64,000 bases of DNA. Origin: Rhodovulum sp. MB263 (GTDB taxonomy: Bacteria > Pseudomonadota > Alphaproteobacteria > Rhodobacterales > Rhodobacteraceae). Below, one piece after another: positions 57,133-64,000 of the stretch; positions within the stretch are counted from its first letter, which is position 1; each line of letters begins with the position of its first letter. The notes under the pieces were generated by a model. It was not told the origin of the DNA. It saw nothing but the letters and a program-made list of their open reading frames with translations, and did no database searches. The stretch spans positions 806,001 to 870,000 of the forward strand of contig NZ_CP020384.1 in assembly GCF_002073975.1 (NCBI RefSeq), in the 5' to 3' direction. A program made the translations under genes and the position numbers.

Positions 57133-57150
57133 AGTCAGCAGCGGGGGAAA

Positions 57151-57182
57151 CCGGTCCCAGGTCAAATCCGCCGGGGGACCGG
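57151..57182 (+). terminator. Stable hairpin between array B and RT-cas1
   Basis: CCGGTCCC at 57151-57158 pairs with GGGACCGG at 57175-57182 around a 16-nt loop. With no T tract it may be an RNA-stabilising 3' end of the array B transcript or a partial terminator that tunes RT-cas1 expression. Confidence 0.5.
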
Positions 57183-57197
57183 AGCCGTCAGGACTAT

Positions 57198-57204
57198 GAG
57201 GTGA
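57198..57204 (+). promoter_or_regulatory. Ribosome binding site that points to an ATA start for RT-cas1
   Basis: GAGGTGA is followed by a 4-nt gap and then ATA at 57209, in frame with the RT. No ATG, GTG, TTG or CTG occurs in this frame between the upstream stop (57197-57199) and the GTG at 57317, yet the intervening codons encode conserved RT sequence. Confidence 0.55.
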
Positions 57205-57208
57205 AACG

Positions 57209-59179
57209 ATACAAAATGCCGCCCCGGACCTATGGGACAGCATCACCGGCTATGATGCCCTCAACGCTGCATGGGCCCGCGTCGATGCCAATGCAGGGTC
57301 CGCCGGAGGGGATGGAGTGACGCGGCATGAGTTCCGCTCGGACCTTTTCGCCCGGCTGAACCAGCTGCGCGCCGACCTGTTGAGCGGCGAATATGTCCCG
57401 CGCCCTTACCGCAAGGTCAGCGTTCCGAAAAAGAAACCCGGCTACCGCATTCTCGCGATTCCCAGCATCCGGGACCGGGTGGTCCATACCAGCATTGCCA
57501 CGGCGCTGGTGCCAATCCTCGAGCCGCATTTCGAGGAATGCTCCTTCGCATACCGACCGAACCGCGGCGTGACGAAGGCCGTCGCCCGGATCGAGCAATG
57601 GCGAAGTCGGGGCTATGAATTCGTGATCGAGGCTGACATCGTCCGCTATTTCGACAATATCGACCACGACATCCTCATGGGAAAGCTGAAGGAGCTGATT
57701 GCCGGTATCCCAGGAGCCGGGCCGGTCCTTTCGTTGACGGAACGGCTGCTGGCGCACCAGGGCAAAGGCCTCGGAACCGAAGGCGTCGGCCTGGTCCAGG
57801 GCTCGCCGCTGTCACCGCTGCTGTCCAATCTCTACCTTGATGCTCTGGACGAGGAGATCGAGGAAAGCGGCGTCAAACTGGTGCGTTTTGCCGACGACTT
57901 CGTCATCCTCTGCAAGTCGCAACGGCGGGCGGAAAAGGCCCTGGCCCACTGCGTCGAGATCCTGTCGCATCACCGTCTGCGCCTGCACGAGGAAGGCACG
58001 CGTATCGTCAATTTCGACAGAGGGTTCAACTTTATCGGCTATCTCTTCCTGAAGAGCCTCGCGGTTCAAGAAAAGGCGGAACCCAAGCCAGCGGTGCCGT
58101 CAAAGCCGCTGAAATCGGAAGTGACGGACGACGGAGTGATCCTGCTCGAAGAGAAAGGGTCCAGGTTCGACCAGGGAAATCGCGTCCTTTATGTACTCGA
58201 TCCCGAACACAGTCTCGGTACTCGGAATCGCAGCTTTTCGGTCCGGCGCGAGGACGGCGCCGAACTCATCGCGATCGGACAACACCGGGTTGGCCGGATC
58301 GAAGTCGGCCCGGACGTTGGCTTCGATCATGGTGCTGTCCTTCTGGCGATGGACAGCGGAACGCCGCTGGCCGCGGTCGACGGGTATGGCCAGACACGGG
58401 GCACCGTCGAACCGCGCCTCAGCCGGAAAGGCGGGCTGCACCTCGCGCAGGCGAAGGCTGTACTGACAGAGGATTTCCGGCTCTGCATCGCCCGCAGTCT
58501 TGTCGAGAGCCGGATACGGAACCAACGTACGCAGCTTTCTCGCCTCAACCGGCGGCAAGGGCTGGCGCCGGTGGAAGAGGCTCTTCAGGCGATGAAGCGC
58601 GAACTGGGAAAGCTAGAAACGGCCGGAAGCGTCGAAGCGGCGATGGGCCTCGAGGGGGCATCCTCGGCGCATTACTGGCGTGCGATCGGTCTCCTGGCCG
58701 GAGCCGGGGCTCCATTCAAGAGGGAACGTCCTGCCAGAAGCCCACTCAATGCCGCGATCAACTATTTAACCGGTATTCTGGAGCGTGACATACGTGCCGC
58801 AGTTCAAGGTGCCGGGCTGCATCCTGGCTTCGCATTCCTTCATGGATCACGTGACCGACATGACGGCCTGGTATTCGACATGATGGAACCGTTCCGGGCT
58901 GCAACCACAGAGGGTCTGGCGGTCTTTCTCTTCAATGCGAGGCGTCTTTCGGCCGACATGTTTTGCGAGACTGACGTCGGCAAGATCGACCTGTCGACCG
59001 AAGGGCGACAGGCGCTGGTCCAGGGATATGAGGCCGTCGTTGCCAGGCGAGTGAACCGCCCTGATCGAAAGGGCAAAATGGGGTGGAGAGCCCTCATGCT
59101 TCTCCAGTGCCGTTTTCTTGTCCGATCAATCCGCAGCGGCACATCCTCGGATTTCGTTCCATACCTCATGGAGGCATAG
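57209..59179 (+). CDS. Reverse transcriptase-Cas1 fusion (adaptation integrase)
   Basis: From GTG 57317 the protein is 620 residues; from the proposed ATA at 57209 it is 656. The extra residues (LWDSITGYDALNAAWARVDA then NAGSAGGDGVT) are the conserved RT N-terminus, so 57209 is preferred. Numbered from 57317, the RT domain spans about 1-245, with catalytic Asp in EADIVRYFDNID (D107) and FADD (D193-D194). The Cas1 domain follows, with metal ligands in GLEG (E446), FLHG (H509) and FDMMEP (D521, E524). No Cas6 domain is fused. Such fusions can acquire spacers from RNA. cas2 follows and its ribosome binding site lies within the end of this gene. Confidence 0.95.
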   Translation: MQNAAPDLWDSITGYDALNAAWARVDANAGSAGGDGVTRHEFRSDLFARLNQLRADLLSGEYVPRPYRKVSVPKKKPGYRILAIPSIRDRVVHTSIATALVPILEPHFEECSFAYRPNRGVTKAVARIEQWRSRGYEFVIEADIVRYFDNIDHDILMGKLKELIAGIPGAGPVLSLTERLLAHQGKGLGTEGVGLVQGSPLSPLLSNLYLDALDEEIEESGVKLVRFADDFVILCKSQRRAEKALAHCVEILSHHRLRLHEEGTRIVNFDRGFNFIGYLFLKSLAVQEKAEPKPAVPSKPLKSEVTDDGVILLEEKGSRFDQGNRVLYVLDPEHSLGTRNRSFSVRREDGAELIAIGQHRVGRIEVGPDVGFDHGAVLLAMDSGTPLAAVDGYGQTRGTVEPRLSRKGGLHLAQAKAVLTEDFRLCIARSLVESRIRNQRTQLSRLNRRQGLAPVEEALQAMKRELGKLETAGSVEAAMGLEGASSAHYWRAIGLLAGAGAPFKRERPARSPLNAAINYLTGILERDIRAAVQGAGLHPGFAFLHGSRDRHDGLVFDMMEPFRAATTEGLAVFLFNARRLSADMFCETDVGKIDLSTEGRQALVQGYEAVVARRVNRPDRKGKMGWRALMLLQCRFLVRSIRSGTSSDFVPYLMEA

Positions 59180-59183
59180 CATC

Positions 59184-59474
59184 GTGGTACGGTCAGCAAT
59201 GTTTCGGATCATCACTTACGACATATCCAGCGACAGGGTGAGGCGCCAAGTCGCGGCATTGCTTGAGGCGGAAGCCACGCGCGTGCAGTATTCGGTCTTC
59301 GAAGCAAGGTTATCAGATGCTGCGCTTAGACGCATCGTTTCAAGGATCGATGAGCGGCTCGCCGACAGCGATAGCCTGCGGGTGTATACGGTGGGCACTC
59401 GACATGAACGTCGCTGCCAAGTCCTGGGCTCCGGTTTGCCCGTCGATAGAGATGTGGGGTTCTGGCTGTTGTGA
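59184..59474 (+). CDS. cas2: Cas2 adaptation protein
   Basis: A small ferredoxin-fold protein: MFRIITYDISSDRVRRQVAA at the N-terminus with the conserved Asp in YDIS, RVQYSVFEARLSD in the centre, and DSLRVYTV near the end. 96 residues from GTG 59184 or 91 from ATG 59199; GTG is preferred because GGAGG (59170-59174, inside the end of RT-cas1) is at the right distance. With RT-Cas1 it should form the integration complex. Confidence 0.92.
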   Translation: MVRSAMFRIITYDISSDRVRRQVAALLEAEATRVQYSVFEARLSDAALRRIVSRIDERLADSDSLRVYTVGTRHERRCQVLGSGLPVDRDVGFWLL

Positions 59475-59552
59475 AGAAGGATGCGCTGGCGACAAGCGAG
59501 CATATGCCTTGAACGATGGCGCATCCACGCTGCTCCATTGGTTTTGCGACGA

Positions 59553-59897
59553 CTACTGAGAGCTTATCTTGGCCTGTTTTCCCCTGATGGCCCCGCCGAT
59601 CCGGCGCCCGATCTCGCCTGGCGAGGGGGCGATCCATCCGATCAGCGCGACCAGGACGATCCAGGGCGGGATGACATTGACGATGACGGTGTCGACGCGG
59701 TCGGCGCGGAGGCGGTTCTCGGATTGCTCCTGGCGGATCTCGCGGGCGCGCGGCCGGACGATGGAAGGGGCATTCTCGACCTTCTGGCCCTGCACATTCT
59801 CGGCTCCGGCCTGGACATTGGCGGCGACCTGCGGCCCGAGCGGGACCGGCAGGCCGCCGCAGCCTGCCAGCAGCAGCGCCGCGAGGAGCGTCCTCAT
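59553..59897 (-). CDS. Phage lysis-cassette lipoprotein (possible spanin)
   Basis: A 114-residue protein with lipobox (MRTLLAALLLAGCG, Cys13) and one further hydrophobic segment (VIVNVIPPWIVLVALIGWI). Start overlaps the endolysin stop by 4 bp. Its location at the end of a holin-endolysin cassette suggests an o-spanin-like role in outer-membrane disruption, which is inference from position. Confidence 0.65.
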   Translation of the reverse strand: MRTLLAALLLAGCGGLPVPLGPQVAANVQAGAENVQGQKVENAPSIVRPRAREIRQEQSENRLRADRVDTVIVNVIPPWIVLVALIGWIAPSPGEIGRRIGGAIRGKQAKISSQ

Positions 59898-60403
59898 GCG
59901 CCCGACCAGCGGAACGGCGCCCCGGCCGGCACCCCGTCGAGCCCCTCATGGCAGAGCTGGCGGGCCTTGTTGCGGCGGATCGCGAGGCCGCGCACGCCCT
60001 TGCCGCCCGCGAAGCGCCAGCGCGGAAGCTCATTGCAGGCGCCGCGCAGGTCGCCCGCGTTGAGCTTGCGGATGAGCGTCGAGCGCCCGGCCGCGCCGAG
60101 GCCCACATTATAGGCCCAGTCGAGGATCGCGACATAGGTCCGGTCGGGGATGCGGGTCTCGACGGGATCGGCGATCAGCCGGTCGAGCCCGGCCTCGAAC
60201 TCTGCGAGCCTTCCTGCGAACATCGCTCGGCACTGGGCGGGCGTGTAGCTGTCGCCGAGATTGACGCCGCGCGTTTCGCCGAAGCAGACGGTCGGCACGC
60301 CGACGATGTCGAGATAGGCCTCTGTCTTCAGGCCCTCATTGCCGCCGACGAAGCTGAGCGCGAGGGCGGTGGCGGCGGCGCCGCGCTTCAGGATCCTGCG
60401 CAT
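59894..60403 (-). CDS. Phage endolysin (GH24 lysozyme, probable SAR type)
   Basis: A 169-residue muramidase. The catalytic pattern E-x8-D-x5-T is exact in EGLKTEAYLDIVGVPT. The N-terminus (KRGAAATALALSFVGG) is a weakly hydrophobic, Ala/Gly-rich segment typical of signal-arrest-release endolysins, which are exported by Sec and released on membrane depolarisation. Holin gene lies 4 bp upstream. Confidence 0.9.
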   Translation of the reverse strand: MRRILKRGAAATALALSFVGGNEGLKTEAYLDIVGVPTVCFGETRGVNLGDSYTPAQCRAMFAGRLAEFEAGLDRLIADPVETRIPDRTYVAILDWAYNVGLGAAGRSTLIRKLNAGDLRGACNELPRWRFAGGKGVRGLAIRRNKARQLCHEGLDGVPAGAPFRWSGA

Positions 60404-60407
60404 CGGC

Positions 60408-60620
60408 TCACTCCATCCTCTGGGCGATCAGACGGGCGGCGAAGGCGGCCGCGGTGACCAGCGCCGAGAGCCCGGCGAAGAGCCCGCGCGGGATGCCCAG
60501 CAGATCGGGCGAGGCCAGCGAGAGCCCGGCCTCGAGCCCTGACAGCAGGCCCGCGAGCAGGATGAGACGGATCGACCAGGCACGCCGGATCAGCGCGCGC
60601 CACTGGGGCACGAGGTGCAT
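60408..60620 (-). CDS. Holin-like membrane protein
   Basis: A 70-residue ORF with two hydrophobic segments (SIRLILLAGLLSGLEAGLSL and FAGLSALVTAAAFAARLIA). Size, position before the endolysin and the basic N-terminus fit a small phage holin or pinholin. Confidence 0.75.
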   Translation of the reverse strand: MHLVPQWRALIRRAWSIRLILLAGLLSGLEAGLSLASPDLLGIPRGLFAGLSALVTAAAFAARLIAQRME

Positions 60621-60650
60621 GGGGAAACTCCTGTCGGGGATGAGGGGCGA

Positions 60651-60938
60651 TCAGCGCGGGACGCGCTGCAGGACGGTCTTGATGTCGGCGCGAAGCTCGC
60701 GGAGCAGCGCGTTGGTCTCCTCGCGGTCGCGCTGGCGGGCGGCGAGATCCTCGGCGCGCTGCCGCTGCCAGCGGGCCTCGAGGGCGCGGATCTCCTCGGC
60801 GAGCCGGGCGGTCTCGCGGTCGAGCGCGGCGGTGTTGGTCCGCGCCCGGGCCTCGAGCCGGACCGACCAGACGGCCAGCCCGAGCAGCGAGAGCATCACC
60901 CCCCACCAGTCCCGGATCTGCGTGGTCAATTCCTGCAT
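60651..60938 (-). CDS. Membrane-anchored coiled-coil phage protein (spanin- or holin-like)
   Basis: A 95-residue protein: one N-terminal membrane segment (GVMLSLLGLAVWSV) and then a long charged coiled coil (EIRALEARWQRQRAEDLAAR). That plan matches i-spanin Rz or DUF2730-type phage proteins. It sits first in the lysis cassette. Confidence 0.7.
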   Translation of the reverse strand: MQELTTQIRDWWGVMLSLLGLAVWSVRLEARARTNTAALDRETARLAEEIRALEARWQRQRAEDLAARQRDREETNALLRELRADIKTVLQRVPR

Positions 60939-60950
60939 GGGGCCTCCGCC

Positions 60951-60994
60951 GGATGGGAACAGGGCGGATGGGAACAGGGCGGATGGGAACAGCG
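60951..60994. repeat. 15-bp tandem repeat, about three units
   Basis: The unit GGATGGGAACAGGGC occurs at 60951-60965, 60966-60980 and, with its last base lost, 60981-60994. It fills the gap between the tail-fibre stop and the coiled-coil gene start. No function evident. Confidence 0.85.
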
Positions 60995-61002
60995 CGCGGC
61001 GG

Positions 61003-61827
61003 TCATCTGATATCGTCGCCGATCACGAAGCTCTCGGTCGGCCCCGAGAAGATCTCGGCCGTACCGGCCGCGAAGGATCCCCTTCTGTTCCGGCCGAGGC
61101 GGAGTTGCAGGCCGGTCGGACGGCCGGCCAGGGCGATGCTGCCCGAGACCGACGAGACCGCGTGGCCCCAGCTCGCGGTGGAGCTGCCGTGGAAGACCAT
61201 CATGGTCCGGCGCCACGCGGCCTCGATATCGTCGAAGCTGATATGGACCTGCCCCTGCATCGAGGCGCCGTTGACCCAGGAATGATAGGCGATCTCGGTC
61301 CAGGCGCTCCAGGAACTGCCGCCATCGACGCTCAGCCGGATTTGCAACCCTTCGTCCGCCCCGAGCCGGTTCGGGTTCATCGTGAAGCGGATCACGGCGC
61401 AGGTGGCATCGGTCAGATCCATGATCCCGGTGGGCGCCGAGGTGTCGCTCAGGTGATAGCTGTAGACGCGCGGGCGGATCTGCGGCGGGGCGAAGGCCTC
61501 GACCGCGGCCCTGAGAACCGCCCCCGACAGCGCGCCGAACTCGGTGCCGGTCGGGTCGGTGGCCTGGGCCAGGGTCAGCTCCCGGACCCCGGCCGGAACA
61601 AAGCCGCCGGAGGCGAAGCTGCCGAGCGTGATCCAGCCGTTATTGGGGATGTTGCGCATCTTCAGGGCGCGGGTGGCGGTGTCGACCCAGAGCATGCCGG
61701 CCGCGGTCTCGGCGGGCGGGGTGGCCCCGGCATTGCCGCTCTGGATCGCGGAAAGCGCGCCCTGCAGCATGGCGAAGGCCTGGGCCTTGGTATGGGTGTT
61801 GTCGAGCAGATAGCTGCCTTGGCTCAT
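61003..61827 (-). CDS. Phage tail fibre-type protein
   Basis: A 274-residue protein. It begins SQGSYLLDNTHTKAQAFAML; the middle holds PRVYSYHLSDTSAPTGIMDL and a beta-rich, Gly/Ser-rich end, the style of phage tail fibres or tip proteins. It lies directly downstream of the host-specificity (J-like) fragment on the same strand. Probably determines adsorption. Confidence 0.75.
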   Translation of the reverse strand: MSQGSYLLDNTHTKAQAFAMLQGALSAIQSGNAGATPPAETAAGMLWVDTATRALKMRNIPNNGWITLGSFASGGFVPAGVRELTLAQATDPTGTEFGALSGAVLRAAVEAFAPPQIRPRVYSYHLSDTSAPTGIMDLTDATCAVIRFTMNPNRLGADEGLQIRLSVDGGSSWSAWTEIAYHSWVNGASMQGQVHISFDDIEAAWRRTMMVFHGSSTASWGHAVSSVSGSIALAGRPTGLQLRLGRNRRGSFAAGTAEIFSGPTESFVIGDDIR

Positions 61828-61834
61828 GTCATCC

Positions 61835-62749
61835 TCATGCGGCCTGGAGGGCAGTCACGGTAAGGCCCGTGATGCCGATGGTGTAATCGGGGCTCTCGAC
61901 GCTCAGGATCGCGCGGAAGCGGAAGGCGCGGGCCGGGAAGTCGGCGGCATCGAAGCTCTGCCAGGGCCCCCAGGCGGGATCGGCCGCCGGATCGTCATCG
62001 GTGAGCGAGACCTGCAGGTCGACATCGCCATAGGCATCGGTCGAACCCTGCCAGAGCCGCGCGTCGGGCGGCGTCCACATCGCCGTGCCGGAGGGCTGCC
62101 AGAACAGATCCTCGGCCTCCGAGATCAGGAGCTCGATATCGGTGATCAGCCGCACCGGCTGGACCCTGCCCAGATCGATCCGGCCCGCGAAGGCGTAGAT
62201 CGCGCGGGTCTGGCCCGGGGCCATCGCCAGCACGCCCCCCGCCGCGCGGCAGCCCTCGGCCGCCCCCGCGAAGTCCGGGGCCTCGGCCAGGGTGACGACG
62301 GTCGTGGTCGGGATGATCGAGGCGGCACGGATCGCGATCCCCGAGACCGGGCCGGGCGTGCCCATCGCGTCATGGGCGCGCGCGAGATAGGTGCCGGATT
62401 TGAGCGGCAGGGTCGCCTCGGTCACGCCGCCCGAGACCGCCTTGCCGATCCCGGTCGAGCTCTGCCAGGTCGCGCCCGAGAGCGCGCCCGCATGGCGGAA
62501 CTCGATCCGGCCGCCCTGGCGCACGTCGAGCGAGGGATGCCGGTCCCAGCGCAGCATGGCGACGGCACCACCCGAGGCCTGCACCGAGAGCCCGGTGATC
62601 GCGCCCGGCGGGGCGTTCTCGCCCTGCACCGCCGTCGCGCCCGCCCAGGCCCAGTCCGACCAGATGCCGCGCGCATTCCGGCCCCGCGCGCCGAAGGCAT
62701 AGGGGCCCGGCGCGACATCGTCGATCATGTCCTCGGGGCTGTCGGTCAC
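61835..62749 (-). CDS. C-terminal fragment of a phage tail host-specificity (J-like) protein
   Basis: A 304-residue open frame opening with GTG right after an in-frame stop at 62756-62758. The content is FN3-like (YAFGARGRNARGIWSDWAW, APPGAITGLSVQASGGAV) and then beta-rich, the typical end of a long tail-tip protein. J proteins normally exceed 1000 residues, so the upstream two-thirds is missing, replaced by plus-strand genes. Likely non-functional alone. Confidence 0.7.
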   Translation of the reverse strand: MTDSPEDMIDDVAPGPYAFGARGRNARGIWSDWAWAGATAVQGENAPPGAITGLSVQASGGAVAMLRWDRHPSLDVRQGGRIEFRHAGALSGATWQSSTGIGKAVSGGVTEATLPLKSGTYLARAHDAMGTPGPVSGIAIRAASIIPTTTVVTLAEAPDFAGAAEGCRAAGGVLAMAPGQTRAIYAFAGRIDLGRVQPVRLITDIELLISEAEDLFWQPSGTAMWTPPDARLWQGSTDAYGDVDLQVSLTDDDPAADPAWGPWQSFDAADFPARAFRFRAILSVESPDYTIGITGLTVTALQAA

Positions 62750-62960
62750 GGGGCTTTACCTGCGCGGGCTCGCGCCGCTGAGCGCCACCAACCGGCTGAC
62801 CCCGCCCGCGCCCGGCACCGAGGCGCACAAGCGCTGGAGCGCGGTCCATCGGGCCCCGCCCGGACCCGACCGCTGGAAGATCAGATCCCGCACCTTCGAA
62901 GGCCTCGCCGTCGCCGCGGCCGAGCAATGGGGCGGGCAAGCAGGAAAGGAGGCCGCCTGA
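62727..62960 (+). CDS. Short ORF at the tail-gene junction, probably a gene fragment
   Basis: 77 codons on the plus strand; the real content seems to be from about 62750 (LYLRGLAPLSATNRLTPP then RWKIRSRTFEGLAVAAAEQW). It overlaps the 5' end of the J fragment in the opposite direction and may be the 3' remnant of another phage gene brought in at the junction. Its stop overlaps the next ATG by one base. Confidence 0.4.
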   Translation: MSSGLSVTGLYLRGLAPLSATNRLTPPAPGTEAHKRWSAVHRAPPGPDRWKIRSRTFEGLAVAAAEQWGGQAGKEAA

Positions 62961-63514
62961 TGGCCGAGATTTTTACCCGCAGCTTCGGCTGCTGCGAGGC
63001 CGAGACGAGCCCGGCCGAGGCCCGGCTGACGATCCGCCGGGACGGCAAGGACATGATCCGGCTCTTCGGCCGCGACCTGATCCGCAGCTCGCTTCTGGGC
63101 GGCAGCTGGGCACCCGATATCGAGCGCGCGCTGCGCTGGGGGCTCGAGCTGATCGAGGCCGAGCTCGGCGAGGATCTGCGCTACCGCGCGGGCGTGATGG
63201 CGGCCGTCAAGCTCTGCTGGCGGCTGCGCCTGGCCGATGATCCGCGCCGCGCGGAGCGGCTTCTGCTGGGCGATCCGCAGGCCGGGCAACCGCCAGCAGA
63301 GCCCCGGATCTGCCCCGCCTGCGGCGAGCTGGTGACCGAGGGGCAGGGATGCGGCGGCGGTATCTGCCGGGCCTCGGACGCCTTTCCGAGGCCGGTCGAA
63401 GACCCCGCCGACAAGGCGTTCCGCGACGCTATCGCCGAGCTGGTCGACAGCGCCATGAAAGAAGGAAAGGTCGATGGCGAGGCGTGGGGCGGAATGCCAG
63501 ATGCGCACGCGTGA
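62960..63514 (+). CDS. Phage-type hypothetical protein upstream of excisionase
   Basis: A 184-residue protein: MAEIFTRSFGCCEAETSPAE, a helical core (DIERALRWGLELIEAELGED), then a possible zinc knuckle (ICPACGELVTEGQGCGGGIC) near residue 118. A strong ribosome binding site (AAGGAGG) precedes the ATG. Function unknown; its neighbours are recombination genes. Confidence 0.7.
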   Translation: MAEIFTRSFGCCEAETSPAEARLTIRRDGKDMIRLFGRDLIRSSLLGGSWAPDIERALRWGLELIEAELGEDLRYRAGVMAAVKLCWRLRLADDPRRAERLLLGDPQAGQPPAEPRICPACGELVTEGQGCGGGICRASDAFPRPVEDPADKAFRDAIAELVDSAMKEGKVDGEAWGGMPDAHA

Positions 63515-63734
63515 TATTCAGTTCGCCCCGCGACTACTTCCCGCACCTGAAGCAGCGCACTATCTCGGGGTCAGCACCAGCACACTGCGCAGCTTGAACA
63601 TCCCGCGTCGCCAGCTTGGCGCGAAGCGCCTATATGACAGGCTTGACCTTGACGCATTTGCTTCCGGGCTCCCAACTGAAGGGAACCTTTCAGGAGATTC
63701 GGAATGCGACAGCCTGTTTGGGGTGTCCAGTTGA
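63474..63734 (+). CDS. Excisionase/AlpA-type HTH protein
   Basis: An 86-residue MerR-like winged-helix protein: LPAPEAAHYLGVSTSTLRSL and KRLYDRLDLDAFASGL are the standard HTH_17/excisionase motif. ATG 63474 has AAGGAAAGG upstream and overlaps the preceding gene by 41 bp; an internal ATG at about 63501 is an alternative. The stop overlaps the integrase start. Confidence 0.85.
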   Translation: MARRGAECQMRTRDIQFAPRLLPAPEAAHYLGVSTSTLRSLNIPRRQLGAKRLYDRLDLDAFASGLPTEGNLSGDSECDSLFGVSS

Positions 63735-64000
63735 AGGGGATCAGGCGTCAAAGACGTGGTGATCGCGTCGTGAAATACCATCGCGCGACAGGAATTCGCC
63801 TTCCCGACCTGCCGGAAACACATCCGGATTTCGTTGCTGCGTGGGCCGCTGCGGAAGCTGGAAGCGCCGACCCGCTGGCGAAGGCTGCCCGCGTCGCGCC
63901 GGTGGCCATTGGCTCCCTGTCCGCATCCATCCGCGCCGAACGAGCGGGCAGGGACTGGAAGTCCCTTTCCGCAGTATATCGCAGCGCGATGAAGCGCGAA
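63731..64000 (+). CDS. Tyrosine recombinase (phage integrase), N-terminal part, cut by window edge
   Basis: Start TTG at 63731 overlaps the excisionase stop. The 90 visible residues (LKGIRRQRRGDRVVKYHRAT and SLSAVYRSAMKRE) are the arm-binding N-terminal region of an alphaproteobacterial site-specific integrase. The catalytic domain lies outside the window, so the insertion site is probably just to the right. Confidence 0.75.
   Translation, partial: MKGIRRQRRGDRVVKYHRATGIRLPDLPETHPDFVAAWAAAEAGSADPLAKAARVAPVAIGSLSASIRAERAGRDWKSLSAVYRSAMKRE

Noticed and set aside
57209-58060. RT of a group II intron or retron instead of an adaptation RT
   Set aside because: The RT is in frame with an intact Cas1 domain, followed by cas2, and there is no maturase domain, intron RNA or msr-msd structure.
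49873-63990. Shared TATCGCAGCG at about 49875 and 63975 as att sites of the island
   Set aside because: Only ten bases agree, and the second copy lies inside the integrase coding region, so chance is the better explanation.

Overview
The window is GC-rich, densely packed DNA from an alphaproteobacterium, most likely a Rhodobacteraceae member such as Rhodovulum or Rhodobacter. The lineage call rests on the cobalamin cluster with a BluE/PduX-type kinase, a SAM-II riboswitch ahead of metZ, FtsY with a long acidic Pro/Glu domain, the folB-folP-glmM run, and a Cas13a that visibly resembles the Rhodobacter capsulatus protein. Species cannot be fixed from sequence alone.

Positions 1 to about 37,890 are core chromosome: the end of a cobalamin operon (L-threonine kinase, cobD, cobC), cytochrome b561, a PQQ-type sugar dehydrogenase, an amidase, a decayed TRAP transporter operon, a 2Fe-2S ferredoxin, purD, xseA, ftsY, two EamA transporters, yciB, a glutathione transferase, riboswitch-controlled metZ, folE2, trkH, a secreted protease-like protein with a degenerate active site, glyQ-glyS, a pyruvate phosphate dikinase, a SleB-type hydrolase and folB-folP-glmM.

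Positions 37,900 to the right edge form an accessory island, a mosaic of prophage parts and defence genes. It opens with a truncated IS3-type transposase next to glmM and carries a HigB/HigA-like toxin-antitoxin pair, an immunity region (Cro-like gene, operators, S24-type repressor), a two-gene ImmA/IrrE operon, an AvcD-like antiviral cytidine deaminase with a companion ORF, a complete IS1182-family element, four overlapping small phage-type genes, the CRISPR locus, a phage tail and lysis module, and an excisionase followed by the start of an integrase that leaves the window.

The centrepiece (49,958-59,474) is a type VI-A CRISPR-Cas locus. cas13a (minus strand, 1400 codons, both HEPN RxxxxH motifs intact) and a reverse transcriptase-Cas1 fusion plus cas2 (plus strand) are divergent. 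Each arm has its own mini-array: three repeats downstream of cas13a and two repeats upstream of RT-cas1. The two 37-nt repeats are identical except in the 5-bp hairpin stem, where both arms changed together so that pairing is kept. Downstream of the cas13a-side array, on the same strand, lies a 703-residue protein with coiled coil and two C-terminal membrane segments, a candidate new accessory protein. The RT-Cas1 reading frame shows reverse-transcriptase N-terminal homology upstream of any standard start codon, with a ribosome binding site placed before an ATA codon. The arrangement suggests an RNA-targeting effector coupled to adaptation machinery able in principle to take spacers from RNA.
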